Assembly (NCBI GenBank): GCA_946482655.1
Contig: CAMLSA010000048.1
Coordinates: 1 to 24,285, forward strand
From: an uncultured Sphingomonas sp.
GTDB lineage: Bacteria > Pseudomonadota > Alphaproteobacteria > Sphingomonadales > Sphingomonadaceae
Direction: 5' to 3'
DNA: 24,285 nt
Part shown: positions 1 through 9,267 of the stretch, one piece after another
Layout of the letters: each line of letters begins with the position of its first letter
Position numbering within the stretch: the stretch's first letter is position 1
The notes under the pieces: generated by a model
The model's database searches: none
What the model was told of the DNA's origin: nothing
What the model saw: only the letters and a program-made list of their open reading frames with translations
Made by a program: the position numbers and the translations under genes

Positions 1-276
1 GGCCCGGAGCCGCCGCCCACATGTCCCTTCATCTTCCAACAATGAGAAAGAACCGGACAGCCCTTTACCACCCGGAACAGCTGTCCCAGGGAGATCGCGA
101 TTACGATCCGATAAGAGGCGTGGAAGCGAACCGGAAAAACCAACTCGCCGCCGCCGGTGAGGGGCGCTTCTATGCAAACCCCCTTGCCACGTCAAGCACT
201 TTTATTCAGGCCTAATTTCGGGCACCTCATGACGCCGCGAAGCCGCAGGACCGGCCGAAAGCCCCTCCGAACCGAA
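1..276. other. Non-coding left edge, nothing recognised
   Basis: This stretch lies downstream of the minus-strand export lipoprotein gene. Short open frames exist on both strands, but none has a convincing start with a ribosome binding site or a recognisable protein motif. I see no tRNA and no clear hairpin with a T tract. It may hold the end of, or the regulatory region for, a gene beyond the window. Confidence 0.4.
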
Positions 277-1455
277 TCAGTCGTTGCGAGTCAGGACCCT
301 CGCCGTCAGCAAAGGCGCGAACAGCTGATTGAGAATCCCTACGAACTTGCTGACCGGGTTCGATGCCGAGTTGGCGATATAGATCAGGTCCTTGTCGCGC
401 ATCGGAAAATTCTGCGCGATGATATAGCTTTCGGGCTTCATCAGATTGAGCCGATAGATCATCGGCGGCTCGCCTGCGGCGATTGCGGCGGCATCGTAGC
501 GGAACAGGAAGACCGAGCGGGGGTCCGCCTGGACGTCGTTCGGGCCCCCGACACGGGCGAGCGCCTCGGCCAGCGAGAGGTTCGGCGCCTCGAACGCCAC
601 CTGGGAGACCCTGGGGGTCGCCCCGAAAGCGCTGAAGCTGCGGGGTTCAATGATCAGTTCGATACGATCTCCCGGCAGCAGCGTCAGATCATCGCTGCTG
701 CCCGCCCGGATATCGCCGAGCCGCATCTCGGCGCTCTGGCCGGCGCGGGTCAGTCGTACCACCGTGTCGGCATTATTGGCTTTGGAGCCGCCCGCGGTCG
801 CCACCGCGTCGAGCAGCCGTTCGCGCGCCGCGGTCAGCGGCATCCGCCCGGTGCGGGTCACGTCGCCGAACAGATAGACGCTGTTCCCCGGACTGTTGAC
901 AACCGTCACCAGCGCCTGCGGACTCTGCGATTTGCCCTGTAACGCCTGTTCGATCATCCGCTGGACATCATAGGGCGTCGAACCGGCCACCATCAGGCGG
1001 CCGACATAGGGTAGCCGGATCGTACCATCCGACGCCACCGTCACGATATTGACCGGCTGCGTACGGACGGTGGGATCGACCGTATCGGCGATCGCCGCGC
1101 TGCCGCCGAGGCCGGCCCCTTGGGCGCTGTTGCCGAACAGGGTCATGCCGACCTCATAGATATTGACTTGCAGTGCATCGCCCGGCGCGATGCGATCGAC
1201 CCGCCCCTCCCGCGCAAGTGCGGCGATCTGTCCGGTCGCCCGGCCCGCCGGCGGCACCGCCAGCAGCTTCTGGAACGCCGCTCCGTCGAGATCGATGACC
1301 TGGAACTTGAGCGCCGCCGCCTGATTCTGGGAGCCGCGGATGACCTGCCGACCGGTCGGTCCGCTCGACGGCAGCGAAGCGCACCCGGACAACAGAATCC
1401 CGAGCACCGAAATGGCGCCGGTCACGCGGGAACGGACGGTGAAACTGGACTGCAT
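277..1455 (-). CDS. Capsule/polysaccharide export outer-membrane lipoprotein (BexD/CtrA/VexA type)
   Basis: Predicted 392-residue outer-membrane auxiliary (OPX) protein that forms the exit channel for capsular polysaccharide. A signal peptide ends in the lipobox LLSGC, so Cys25 would be lipidated. A Poly_export-like domain covers roughly residues 85-180 (core around RIAPGDALQVNIYEVG and GTIRLPYVGRLMVAG). SLBB-like beta-grasp repeats follow at about 190-240 and 275-330. The length matches BexD/CtrA (about 390). The frame stays open upstream to 1554, but those starts would put over 20 residues ahead of the signal peptide, so ATG at 1455 is preferred. It lies 119 bp downstream of the KpsT-like ATPase on the same strand and is probably co-transcribed. 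A Wza-like protein of a Wzy pathway is the alternative, but the partner ATPase argues for an ABC-dependent capsule. Confidence 0.88.
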   Translation of the reverse strand: MQSSFTVRSRVTGAISVLGILLSGCASLPSSGPTGRQVIRGSQNQAAALKFQVIDLDGAAFQKLLAVPPAGRATGQIAALAREGRVDRIAPGDALQVNIYEVGMTLFGNSAQGAGLGGSAAIADTVDPTVRTQPVNIVTVASDGTIRLPYVGRLMVAGSTPYDVQRMIEQALQGKSQSPQALVTVVNSPGNSVYLFGDVTRTGRMPLTAARERLLDAVATAGGSKANNADTVVRLTRAGQSAEMRLGDIRAGSSDDLTLLPGDRIELIIEPRSFSAFGATPRVSQVAFEAPNLSLAEALARVGGPNDVQADPRSVFLFRYDAAAIAAGEPPMIYRLNLMKPESYIIAQNFPMRDKDLIYIANSASNPVSKFVGILNQLFAPLLTARVLTRND

Positions 1456-1574
1456 GGAGGACCCTATAAAGACGATCGAGGCAAATCTGTGACGGCGCGC
1501 GAGGAGAAGCGCGAGGGGCATGGCTCCGTCAAGTCCTATTCCACCGATCCACAAGGCAAGAAATGGCTATCCGT

Positions 1575-2237
1575 TCACGCCGCGCGCATCTGCAGCCCAT
1601 GATGGACCTCGCACGCTTCGGCGACCGTGTCGTAGAATGTCAGATTGCCGCCATAGAGCACGGCGCCGCGATCGCAATATTGCTGCAGCGTGTGCGGATC
1701 GTGCGAGACCATCACCAACGTGCCCGACTCCCGTCGCTTGAACAACTCCTCGTGCGAGCGCCGTCGGAAGCGCTCGTCCCCGGCTCCGGTCACCTCGTCG
1801 ACGAGGTAACAGTCGAAGTCGATCGCGAGCGAGATGCCGAAGGCGAGACGGCCGGTCATGCCCGATGAATAGGTCCGCACCGGCTGGTAGAAATAGGGAC
1901 CGAGCTGTGCGAAATCCTCGACATAATCGAGGATGTCCTGTTCGGGCTGGCGATAGATGCGGGCGATGAAGCGGGCATTATCAGCCCCGGTCATCGACGG
2001 CTGGAAGCAGCTGCCATAGCCGATCGGCCAGCTCGTCGTCATGCTGCGCTCGACGCTGCCGCTGGTCGGCTGCTCGACGCCGGCGATCAGCCGCATCAGG
2101 GTCGACTTGCCGGCACCGTTGGCCCCGCAAATACCGATGCTCTCACCGCGGCGAATCGTGAAGTTCAGATTGCTGAACACCTGCTTCCGGAATTTGCGGA
2201 TATGATAGGTCTTCGAAACATTTCCGAACCGGATCAT
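1575..2237 (-). CDS. kpsT: Capsule polysaccharide ABC transporter ATP-binding protein (KpsT/CtrD/BexA type)
   Basis: Predicted 220-residue ATPase that powers export of a capsular polysaccharide across the inner membrane. Visible motifs are Walker A GANGAGKST (38-46), the signature YSSGM (123-127), Walker B CYLVDE (143-148) and the switch histidine in SHD (178-180). The signature is the YSSGM form common in polysaccharide ABC exporters rather than LSGGQ. The frame reaches a TTG at 2252, but ATG at 2237 gives the usual KpsT-like beginning MIRFGNVSKTY, so it is chosen. The BexD-like lipoprotein gene follows on the same strand. The cognate permease KpsM is not present in the window and should be sought elsewhere. 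The gene diverges from the tandem glycosyltransferases across 78 bp. Confidence 0.9.
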   Translation of the reverse strand: MIRFGNVSKTYHIRKFRKQVFSNLNFTIRRGESIGICGANGAGKSTLMRLIAGVEQPTSGSVERSMTTSWPIGYGSCFQPSMTGADNARFIARIYRQPEQDILDYVEDFAQLGPYFYQPVRTYSSGMTGRLAFGISLAIDFDCYLVDEVTGAGDERFRRRSHEELFKRRESGTLVMVSHDPHTLQQYCDRGAVLYGGNLTFYDTVAEACEVHHGLQMRAA

Positions 2238-2315
2238 CAGTACAGGTCCCAACCACGCGCACTACAAAATGCTGGACGGTCCCCGCCCATGCTGCAATGC
2301 GGGCGACCATAGACG
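2238..2315. promoter_or_regulatory. Divergent intergenic region between capsule ATPase and glycosyltransferase genes
   Basis: This 78-bp gap separates divergent genes, so it should hold promoters for both, possibly overlapping. I see no convincing -35/-10 pair. The minus-strand start is preceded by a weak GGGACC-type ribosome binding site. Confidence 0.35.
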
Positions 2316-3482
2316 ATGCCTCGCCAAACGCAAAATACGCCCTTCGCGGTCGACGCGCGGATGCTGGGCCGGCAGGGCACGGGGGTCGCCACCTATGCGG
2401 GCGCGCTGCTCGCGGCGCTCGAGCTGGCGGCGCGCGCGCCCCTGCGCATCAGCGACCCGAGCTGCGGCCGGCCCATGGCGCCCGCCAATCGCGCCGCCCG
2501 GTGGATACGCTGGGCCGATGCGCTCGTCGACCGGCCGCGGCGGCTGAGGCGGGCGGCCGGCGAATTGCGCAGCCGCGACATCTTCCGTCTTGCCCAGGTC
2601 CATTTCGATCGCCACGGCACGATGCTCTCGCTTCACGCGGCTGGCGAGCCGGGAATCGTTCACTGGACCTATCCGCTGCCGATTCGCATCAGCGGCTGGA
2701 TCAACATCTACACGGTTCACGATGCGATCCCGATAACCCATCCCGAGCTGAGCCAGATCGATCCGGTCCGGCATCGGCGCCTCCTCGAGGTTCTGACAGC
2801 GAGCGCCGAACATATCCTGACCGTGTCCGAAGCCGCGCGGCGGGACATCATCGCCGCGCTCGACTGTGACGCCGGGATCATCAGTACCTGCCTGCCAGGG
2901 CTGGTGGTCGAGCCCGTGACCGCGCCGCTGCCGGGCGGATTGCCGTCCGGTGGCTATCTGCTCTCGGTCGGCAGCGTCGAGCCCCGCAAGAATCTGCTGC
3001 GCCTCGCCGAGGCCCACCGCCGCAGCGGCATCGACCTGCCACTGGTCATCGCGGGCCCGGACGGATGGCGCGCCGAGGAAATCGCGCCTCAGCTGGCCGC
3101 GAACCCATCCGTCATCCGATTTCCCTATGTAGAGCGGCCGACGCTGATGGCGATGATCGCCGGCGCCAGGGCACTGGTCTTTCCGACGATCACCGAAGGC
3201 TTCGGCCTTCCCATCGTCGAGGCGATGCAGCTCGGCACGCCGGTTCTCACCGCACGGGGCGGCGCGACCGAGGAGGTCGCAGGTGGCGCGGCGCTGCTCG
3301 CCGATCCGCTGTCAGTCGCCGACCTGACCGAGCGGATCGCCTGCCTGGCGGACGACGCGCTCCTCCGGCGCCTGATCGAAGGCGGCCGGGAGCGCGGCCG
3401 CGCCTTCAGCGCCGCGGCCTTCGCCCAACGCCTCGAGCGGGTCCACCGACGGCTGCTCGACGGACAAACTGGCCAAGCATGA
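2316..3482 (+). CDS. GT4-family glycosyltransferase (first of tandem pair)
   Basis: Predicted 388-residue cytoplasmic retaining glycosyltransferase with the GT-B fold, family GT4. The N-terminal domain has the glycine-rich QGTGVATY loop (residues 20-27) and an HWTYPLPIRISG segment near 117-127. The C-terminal donor-binding domain has SVGSVEPRKN (217-226) and the EX7E motif from E294 to E302 in EGFGLPIVEAMQLGTPV. The sugar donor and acceptor cannot be read from sequence. It shares its motif order and several stretches with the next gene, so the two look like paralogues. It sits divergent to the KpsT/BexD export genes, which suggests a role in building the exported polysaccharide. That role is inferred from position. 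Confidence 0.87.
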   Translation: MPRQTQNTPFAVDARMLGRQGTGVATYAGALLAALELAARAPLRISDPSCGRPMAPANRAARWIRWADALVDRPRRLRRAAGELRSRDIFRLAQVHFDRHGTMLSLHAAGEPGIVHWTYPLPIRISGWINIYTVHDAIPITHPELSQIDPVRHRRLLEVLTASAEHILTVSEAARRDIIAALDCDAGIISTCLPGLVVEPVTAPLPGGLPSGGYLLSVGSVEPRKNLLRLAEAHRRSGIDLPLVIAGPDGWRAEEIAPQLAANPSVIRFPYVERPTLMAMIAGARALVFPTITEGFGLPIVEAMQLGTPVLTARGGATEEVAGGAALLADPLSVADLTERIACLADDALLRRLIEGGRERGRAFSAAAFAQRLERVHRRLLDGQTGQA

Positions 3483-3530
3483 ACCAAGCGGTTAGGTGCC
3501 CGGCGGGACACCCTTGAAAAATGGATCGAG

Positions 3531-4847
3531 ATGACCAGGCTCACGATCGGGATCGACGGCTTCAATCTTGCCATGCCACAGGGTACGGGTGTCGCCACCT
3601 ACGGCTTCGGGCTGACGGAGACGATATGCGCCCTGGGCCATTCGACCCTGGGCGTGTTCGGCGTGGATGCCGGGCGGGCGCCCGAGACTCGCGAGATGTT
3701 CTTCTTCGACCGGATCGGCAAGGATCGGCCGCCCGAAACCCGCAAGCGGCATAAAAGCCGGCTGCGCCGTGAATGGATCCAGATGTGCCTACCGGCACGC
3801 GCGGTCGACATCCCAATGACATCTGCGGTCGAGAAGCAGGCCTTCGCCGAAAGGCTGCCCCGCTTCGATCGGGTGGTCAGCTCCGCCTATCTCTTCGACC
3901 TCGCCGACAAGCGGCTGCGCCGGACGGGGGGTTTCCTGACACTGAAAATTGCCGATCCGCCTGATATCATGCACTGGACCTATCCTGTTCCGGTGCGGAT
4001 GGCGGGCACACGTAATGTCTATACATTACACGATCTCGTGCCTCTCAAGCTGCCCTACACCACCCTCGACCACAAGCATGTCTATCATCGTCTGATCGAG
4101 GGGTGCATCCGCCATGGCGACCATATCTGCACCGTCTCGGAGTCGAGCCGGAACGACATATTGAGCCTGTTCCCGGAAATCTCGCCGGCGAAGGTGTCGA
4201 ACAGCTACCAAACCGCGCCGATTCCGCCCGCGCTGCTCGCGCGCGACCCGGCCGAGGACGCGCGGATGGTCCAGGGTCTGTTCGGGCTGGACCCGCGCGG
4301 CTATTTCCTGTTCTTCGGAGCGCTCGATCCCAAGAAGAACCTCGCCCGCATCATCGAGGCCTATGTGACGAGCGGGACGGAAACTCCCCTGGTCATCGTG
4401 GGTGCGCGTCATTGGGGAACCGAGCAGGAGAGTCGCATCTTCGGGGGGAAGGGGATTTCGCTCTATGGCGAGGCCACCGCGAAGGGGCTCGTCCAGCTCG
4501 ACTATCTGCCGCGCGAAATGCTGCTTCGGCTTGTGCGCGGAGCCAAGGCGGTGATCTTCCCTTCGCTTTACGAAGGCTTCGGCCTGCCCGCGCTCGAAGC
4601 CATCCGGCTCGGCACCCCGGTGATATCGTCCGACATCAGCTCGTTGCCCGAGGTGATCGGGCGGGCAGGCCTGCTGGTCGATCCTTACGACGCCGGGGCG
4701 ATCGCAGCGGCGATGCGGGCGATCGATCGGGATGCGCAGCTCGTCGCGAACATCAGGGCGGCAGCGCCGGCTCAGGCGGCGAAGTTCAGCGACGACGCCT
4801 ATCGCGCCAGATTGACCGAAATGTACGCCCGTGTGATGGCCGGCTAG
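3531..4847 (+). CDS. GT4-family glycosyltransferase (second of tandem pair)
   Basis: Predicted 438-residue GT4 glycosyltransferase. It has [11 protein letters not shown] near residues 17-27, [13 protein letters not shown] (147-159), GALDPKKN (263-270) and the EX7E motif from E348 to E356 in [17 protein letters not shown]. It begins 48 bp after the upstream paralogue on the same strand, so the two are likely co-transcribed. A segment at about 45-140 is longer than in the first copy and may set a different acceptor. The start is ATG at 3531, preceded by a purine-rich GGATCGAG; another frame starting at 3521 is only a shadow. Its stop codon overlaps the convergent kdsA stop within a CTAG palindrome, leaving no room for a terminator between them. 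Confidence 0.87.
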   Translation: MTRLTIGIDGFNLAMPQGTGVATYGFGLTETICALGHSTLGVFGVDAGRAPETREMFFFDRIGKDRPPETRKRHKSRLRREWIQMCLPARAVDIPMTSAVEKQAFAERLPRFDRVVSSAYLFDLADKRLRRTGGFLTLKIADPPDIMHWTYPVPVRMAGTRNVYTLHDLVPLKLPYTTLDHKHVYHRLIEGCIRHGDHICTVSESSRNDILSLFPEISPAKVSNSYQTAPIPPALLARDPAEDARMVQGLFGLDPRGYFLFFGALDPKKNLARIIEAYVTSGTETPLVIVGARHWGTEQESRIFGGKGISLYGEATAKGLVQLDYLPREMLLRLVRGAKAVIFPSLYEGFGLPALEAIRLGTPVISSDISSLPEVIGRAGLLVDPYDAGAIAAAMRAIDRDAQLVANIRAAAPAQAAKFSDDAYRARLTEMYARVMAG

Positions 4848-5695
4848 GCCTGGTCGGGCCAGCGCCGGCGGGCGTCGATGCCGTGGGCGTCGAGCGCCTG
4901 CAATTCGGCGAGCAGCGGTTCGAGGCGATCGAGCGGCCAGGCATTGGGGCCGTCTGACAGCGCCCTGGCCGGATCGGGATGGGTTTCCATGAACAACCCG
5001 GCGATCCCCACCGCGACCGCGCCGCGCGCCAGCACCGGGACATATTCGCGCTGCCCGCCCGAGGAACTTCCCTGCGCGCCCGGCAGCTGAACCGAATGGG
5101 TCGCGTCGAACACCACCGGGCAACCCGTCTCGCGCATGATCACCAAGCCGCGCAAGTCGGTGACGAGATTGTTATAGCCGAAGCTGGTGCCGCGCTCGGT
5201 AACGAGGATGGCGGCCCGGCTCCCCGCGGCCTCGGCCGCGCCGCGCGCCTTGGCGACGACCTGGCGCATGTCGTGCGGCGCCATGAACTGCGCCTTCTTG
5301 ATGTTGCCGGCCTTGCCGCTCGCGCCGACCGCCTCGATCAAGTCGGTCTGCCGGGCGAGGAAGGCTGGCGTCTGCAGCACATCGACGACCCCGGCGGCAG
5401 ACTTCACCTGCTCGGCGTCGTGGACGTCGGTGAGCAGCGGCAGCCCGGTCTCGGCGCGCACCTTCTCGAGGATGCGAAGCCCCTCGTCGAGCCCGGGCCC
5501 GCGGAACGAGGTGTTCGAGCTGCGATTTGCCTTGTCGAACGAGCTCTTGAAGATGACGAGCAGGCCGAGCCGGTCGGCGATCGCGCGCAGCCGGTGCGCG
5601 ACACCTAGAACGAGCGCCTCCGATTCGATCACGCACGGCCCCGCGATCACGAACAACGGCTCGTCGAGCCCGACCTTGCGTCCCAGTAATTCCAT
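4844..5695 (-). CDS. kdsA: 3-deoxy-8-phosphooctulonate synthase (Kdo-8-phosphate synthase)
   Basis: Predicted 283-residue cytoplasmic enzyme that condenses phosphoenolpyruvate with arabinose 5-phosphate to give Kdo 8-phosphate. Hallmark stretches are [12 protein letters not shown] (49-60), FRGPGLDEG (64-72), [11 protein letters not shown] (110-120), FDATHSVQ (196-203) and METHPDP (236-242). Cys21 in AGPCVIESE, with His200, Glu237 and Asp248, matches the metal-ligand set of the metal-dependent class typified by Aquifex; the E. coli type has Asn in place of that Cys. The frame is open upstream to 5878, but this would overlap opgH by about 150 bp and add Arg-rich non-family sequence, so ATG at 5695 is chosen. 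It starts 35 bp after opgH on the same strand, suggesting an opgG-opgH-kdsA transcript. Confidence 0.95.
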   Translation of the reverse strand: MELLGRKVGLDEPLFVIAGPCVIESEALVLGVAHRLRAIADRLGLLVIFKSSFDKANRSSNTSFRGPGLDEGLRILEKVRAETGLPLLTDVHDAEQVKSAAGVVDVLQTPAFLARQTDLIEAVGASGKAGNIKKAQFMAPHDMRQVVAKARGAAEAAGSRAAILVTERGTSFGYNNLVTDLRGLVIMRETGCPVVFDATHSVQLPGAQGSSSGGQREYVPVLARGAVAVGIAGLFMETHPDPARALSDGPNAWPLDRLEPLLAELQALDAHGIDARRRWPDQA

Positions 5696-5730
5696 CCGGC
5701 TACTTAGGCGCTGGCGATACCCGATGGCAA

Positions 5731-7635
5731 TCAGCCGCGCGCGATCGCGAAGCGTGGCTCGAGCACCAGATCGACCGGCTCGGCGGGCCCCTCCTCGAAG
5801 CGGCGCCGGTCGGCGGGCGACACGAAGAAGCCGCGGCGGACCAGCCATTCCCCCATGTCGGCGCGGGCCGTCACCCAAACGGTGAGCGGAGTCATCATCA
5901 GCCCGATCGCCACGGGCAGCGACCAGATGGTCCCGTCTATCCCGATCGCGATCGCCGCCATCAGCGCCGCACCGAGCGCCATGTGCCAGGCATGGAAGCG
6001 CGTCACTTCACCGAAATCGAGTCCATCGACTTCACGGCGCTGCGGCAGCCAGCCGCTTTGCCGCCCGCGCAGGATGTCGAGGATCGCCATCGTCTGCGTC
6101 AGCATGATCACCGGCGCGGTGACCACCGCAGTGGCCGTTTCGAGCATGGTCCCCTTGAGGATACAACCCCAGCCGCCGAGCTGGCGGCGCAGGTCGTCAT
6201 CCTGCGTCAGCGCGATCAGCGCCATCAACTTGGGGCCGAACAGCATCAGCAGGGTCAGGCCGAGCAGCCAGCCCGACGATATCAGCACGAAACCGTCGAA
6301 ATTGGCGCGCAGCTGCTCGAAAATCGCGGCACCCAGCAGCAGCAGCCAGAGCGGCGAGGTGAAATAGGCCGACGCGCCCATGAACAGCTGGAGCCGGCTC
6401 ACCCAGTGGAAGCCGGCGGCGTTTACCAGGCGCAGATGCTGGAGATTGCCCTGGCACCAGCGCCGGTCCCGTACCGAATGATCGATCATCGTCGGCGGGA
6501 ATTCCTCATAGCTTCCCTCCGACAGGGTTACCATGTGCACCGCCCAGCCGCGCCGGCGGAGCAGCGCCGCCTCGACCATGTCATGACTCATGATATGGCC
6601 TCCGAGCAGGCTGTCCTCCGGCAAGGCCGGCAGGCCGCAGCTTTCGGCGAAGGCCTTTACCCTGACGATCGCGTTATGGCCCCAGAAGGTCGCCTCGGTG
6701 CCCGACCACCAGCGCAATCCCGCCGACGAGACCGGACCATAGACCGCCGATGCGAATTGATGCCAGCGCGCGAACATTGTCTGTCCGTTGATCAGCTGGG
6801 GCACCGTCTGGAGCAACCCGATATTGGGGCGGGCCTCCATCGCGGTGGCGAGGCGCACCATCGCCTCGCCCGTCATCAGGCTGTCGGCGTCGAGGATCAG
6901 CATATTGTCATAGGCGCCGCCGAAGCGGCGGACCCATTCGGCGATGTTGCCCGGCTTGCGCGCGGTGTTGCGCTCGCGGCGGCGATAATAGACTTGGGCG
7001 CGGCTCGCCTCGCGCAGCCGCCGGAAGGCGATATATTCGCGCGCGTGGGCACGCTCATGCGAATCGCTCAGGATGAAGAAATCGAACATCGAGGCCGCGC
7101 CGATCCGGTCGACCGAGCCGGTCATCGCGCTCAGTCGCCGGAAAACCGCGGCGACATCCTCATTGTAGATCGGCATCAGCACGGCGGTGCGCGTCGTCGG
7201 CAACACCAGCCGATCGGACGGAGTCGCCATGGCCGGGCCCCGGCCGAGCAGCACGAACAACCCCGCCACAGCGGCGAGGAAGCCGAAGGCGATCCAGGCG
7301 AACAGGCCGAAGAACAGCAGGAAAAAGGCGGCGTCAATCCAGTCGATCCCGTCCGACCGTAGCGGCGTGAACATCTCCTGCGCGGCGAGCAGCCCGAACA
7401 GGAAGCTGCCGACGATCAGGAACAGGCGCCGCTGGAAAAGCGGCCCGAAATAGGCGAGCGGCTCGGGCTGGACGCCCTCGGGCGCGCGCGAAAAATCCTG
7501 GACGGGCATCGCCAGGGGAACCTCGGCGGGAAGGTCGCCGTCGGCGGGGCGGCCGAATCGCGGCGACGAGGCATCCTCTATGTCTTTGTTTACCCGATAC
7601 AAATTCACATCTCGCGCTGATAGTGGATGGCTCAT
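5731..7635 (-). CDS. opgH: Periplasmic glucan biosynthesis glucosyltransferase OpgH (MdoH)
   Basis: Predicted 634-residue inner-membrane family-2 glucosyltransferase that polymerises UDP-glucose into the backbone of osmoregulated periplasmic glucans and passes it to the periplasm. Two N-terminal membrane segments (about 71-88 and 101-130) precede the cytoplasmic catalytic domain. That domain shows MPIYNED (154-160), the DAD motif (249-251), SHD (350-352) and RDRRWCQGN (389-397), the Q-x-x-RW-like signature. Several hydrophobic segments follow from about 410 to 590. E. coli MdoH is longer (about 850 residues). The open frame reaches 7719, but ATG at 7635 has AGAGG about ten bases upstream and avoids overlap with opgG. 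It lies 93 bp downstream of opgG. Confidence 0.94.
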   Translation of the reverse strand: MSHPLSARDVNLYRVNKDIEDASSPRFGRPADGDLPAEVPLAMPVQDFSRAPEGVQPEPLAYFGPLFQRRLFLIVGSFLFGLLAAQEMFTPLRSDGIDWIDAAFFLLFFGLFAWIAFGFLAAVAGLFVLLGRGPAMATPSDRLVLPTTRTAVLMPIYNEDVAAVFRRLSAMTGSVDRIGAASMFDFFILSDSHERAHAREYIAFRRLREASRAQVYYRRRERNTARKPGNIAEWVRRFGGAYDNMLILDADSLMTGEAMVRLATAMEARPNIGLLQTVPQLINGQTMFARWHQFASAVYGPVSSAGLRWWSGTEATFWGHNAIVRVKAFAESCGLPALPEDSLLGGHIMSHDMVEAALLRRRGWAVHMVTLSEGSYEEFPPTMIDHSVRDRRWCQGNLQHLRLVNAAGFHWVSRLQLFMGASAYFTSPLWLLLLGAAIFEQLRANFDGFVLISSGWLLGLTLLMLFGPKLMALIALTQDDDLRRQLGGWGCILKGTMLETATAVVTAPVIMLTQTMAILDILRGRQSGWLPQRREVDGLDFGEVTRFHAWHMALGAALMAAIAIGIDGTIWSLPVAIGLMMTPLTVWVTARADMGEWLVRRGFFVSPADRRRFEEGPAEPVDLVLEPRFAIARG

Positions 7636-7728
7636 GACAGAAAAACCTCTGGATCCGCCCGGCTTTGCGTCAAACCGCCCCAACATTTGGACCAATGGCA
7701 GTTTATTGGCGCGGTGCACAACAGCCCC

Positions 7729-9267
7729 TCAGTAAAACTGATGAATCAGGGTTTCGCTCAGCGTTGCGCCGCCGCGTTCCAGCGTCGCCCGCAGGTTGGC
7801 CGGCTGATTCGCGCGCGTGCTGTCGACGATCAGCCGCCAGCGGCCGGATCGGCCGACCACCGGATAGCTGTCGACGGAGAGCAACCTGCCGCGGTCGATT
7901 GAGACGGTGGCGGTCACGCCCGATCCACGGCCGAGTCCCTTGAGCGACATCCCTTCGAAATCCACGACCAGCCGCCTCGCATTGGGGATCGGATCGGTTC
8001 CCGGCCGCCCTGCCGTGCCGGTCCAGCGATCCACTACGCGCGCAAGCGCCGAGGGGGCCGGTTCCCCGGCAATCCAGCGCAGGCGATAGTCGAAAGCGAA
8101 ACTGCCGCCCGCCCGAGCAGGCTTTGACGGGGTCCAGAACGCGACGATATTGTCGTCGGTCTCGCGGCTGGTGGGGATTTCGTAGAGCATCACCGCGCCG
8201 GAGCCCCAATCGCCCTTGGGCTCGACCCAAAGGCTCGGACGTTTTTCATAGAAAACGCCGTCATCCTGATAATGATCGAAATTGCGGTCGCGCTGGAGCA
8301 GGCCGAAGCCGCGCGCGCCCTTCGGATCAGCGAAGCTGTTTGTCGTGGCGCGCGGGGGATTGCCGAGCGGACGCCAGAGCCGCTCGCCGGATCCGTTGTG
8401 GACGAGCAGACCATCCGAATCATGGATCTCGGGTCGCCAGTCCGCGCGCGCCGCTGGGTTGCCCTCGTCATACCAGAACATGCTGGTGAGCGGGGCGATG
8501 CCGAGCCGCGCGACATCCTTGCGCAGCCAGAGCACCATCGATACGTCCTGCACCACCTCGCCCTGCTCGGTCTGGTCCTGGCGGCGGTTGACAAAGCGAT
8601 ATGCCCCGACGACGCTCGGCCCTTCGAGCAGCGCATGGATGACGAGCCCCTCGCGGGTGCGTTCGAGCCAAAAATTGGTGAAGGCGGGAAACTCCTCCCG
8701 CCCGTCGATCCCGGTGTCGATGGCGATGCCGCGGGCCGAGAGCCCATATTGATCAAGCTGCCCCGCCGAGCGGAAATAGGATGCGCCTTGGAAGGCGAGC
8801 CAGTCCCCCACCCCGCCCTTGTTCATCACGCGGAAGCCCGACACGCCCGGCAGGATCGACGGCGGCGGTCCGTCGCCGGGGCGGACGGCGAACATCTCGG
8901 TGCTATGCTCTATCGGCCGCGCGCGGCCGCTCTCGACGATCCAGGTGCGGACCGGCGTGGCAGCAAAACGCCCGATCGGAAAGAAGCGCACCGCATAGCC
9001 GTCATCAACGCCATCGGGGGCGAACAGCGCATGATCGGGCCGGAAGCTGATTCGGTTGACCGCGTCATAATCGATCGCCTGCGCGAGCGGATCGGGCGTG
9101 GGCAATGGCCTCACCGGGCCACGAGCGAGCGCCGCCGCATGGCCGCAAAGCCAATCCCAACTGAACGGCTGCCCGCCGCCCGGTGAGCGGGAACGCGCCG
9201 CGAGCGCATTGCCGCCGAACGCCATCAATGCCCCGAGCAATGCGATGCTTTGCCGTCTATCGATCAT
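7729..9267 (-). CDS. opgG: Periplasmic glucan biosynthesis protein OpgG/OpgD (MdoG family)
   Basis: Predicted 512-residue periplasmic protein that works with OpgH in making or shaping osmoregulated periplasmic glucans. It has the family stretches FLGASYFR-like FQGASYFRSAG, QYGLSARGIAIDTG, EEFPAFTNFWLER, IAPLTSMFWY, EIHDSDGL, GFGLLQRDRNFDHYQD and KRPSLWVEPKGDWG, and ends in SETLIHQFY. The N-terminus MIDRRQSIALLGALMAFGG has a twin arginine at residues 4-5 before a hydrophobic core and AxA-like cleavage site. This resembles the Tat signal of E. coli OpgD rather than the Sec signal of OpgG. It is the first gene of a likely opgG-opgH-kdsA operon. The symbol could equally be opgD, and sequence alone does not settle which. 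Confidence 0.93.
   Translation of the reverse strand: MIDRRQSIALLGALMAFGGNALAARSRSPGGGQPFSWDWLCGHAAALARGPVRPLPTPDPLAQAIDYDAVNRISFRPDHALFAPDGVDDGYAVRFFPIGRFAATPVRTWIVESGRARPIEHSTEMFAVRPGDGPPPSILPGVSGFRVMNKGGVGDWLAFQGASYFRSAGQLDQYGLSARGIAIDTGIDGREEFPAFTNFWLERTREGLVIHALLEGPSVVGAYRFVNRRQDQTEQGEVVQDVSMVLWLRKDVARLGIAPLTSMFWYDEGNPAARADWRPEIHDSDGLLVHNGSGERLWRPLGNPPRATTNSFADPKGARGFGLLQRDRNFDHYQDDGVFYEKRPSLWVEPKGDWGSGAVMLYEIPTSRETDDNIVAFWTPSKPARAGGSFAFDYRLRWIAGEPAPSALARVVDRWTGTAGRPGTDPIPNARRLVVDFEGMSLKGLGRGSGVTATVSIDRGRLLSVDSYPVVGRSGRWRLIVDSTRANQPANLRATLERGGATLSETLIHQFY

Noticed and set aside
5696..5878. Upstream extension of kdsA to 5878
   Set aside because: It would overlap opgH by about 150 bp and add an Arg-rich stretch absent from KdsA proteins.
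5983..7362. Long plus-strand open frame opposite opgH
   Set aside because: The composition (Arg, Gln, Ala, Glu rich, no motifs) fits the antisense of a GC-rich gene, while opgH on the other strand is fully recognisable.
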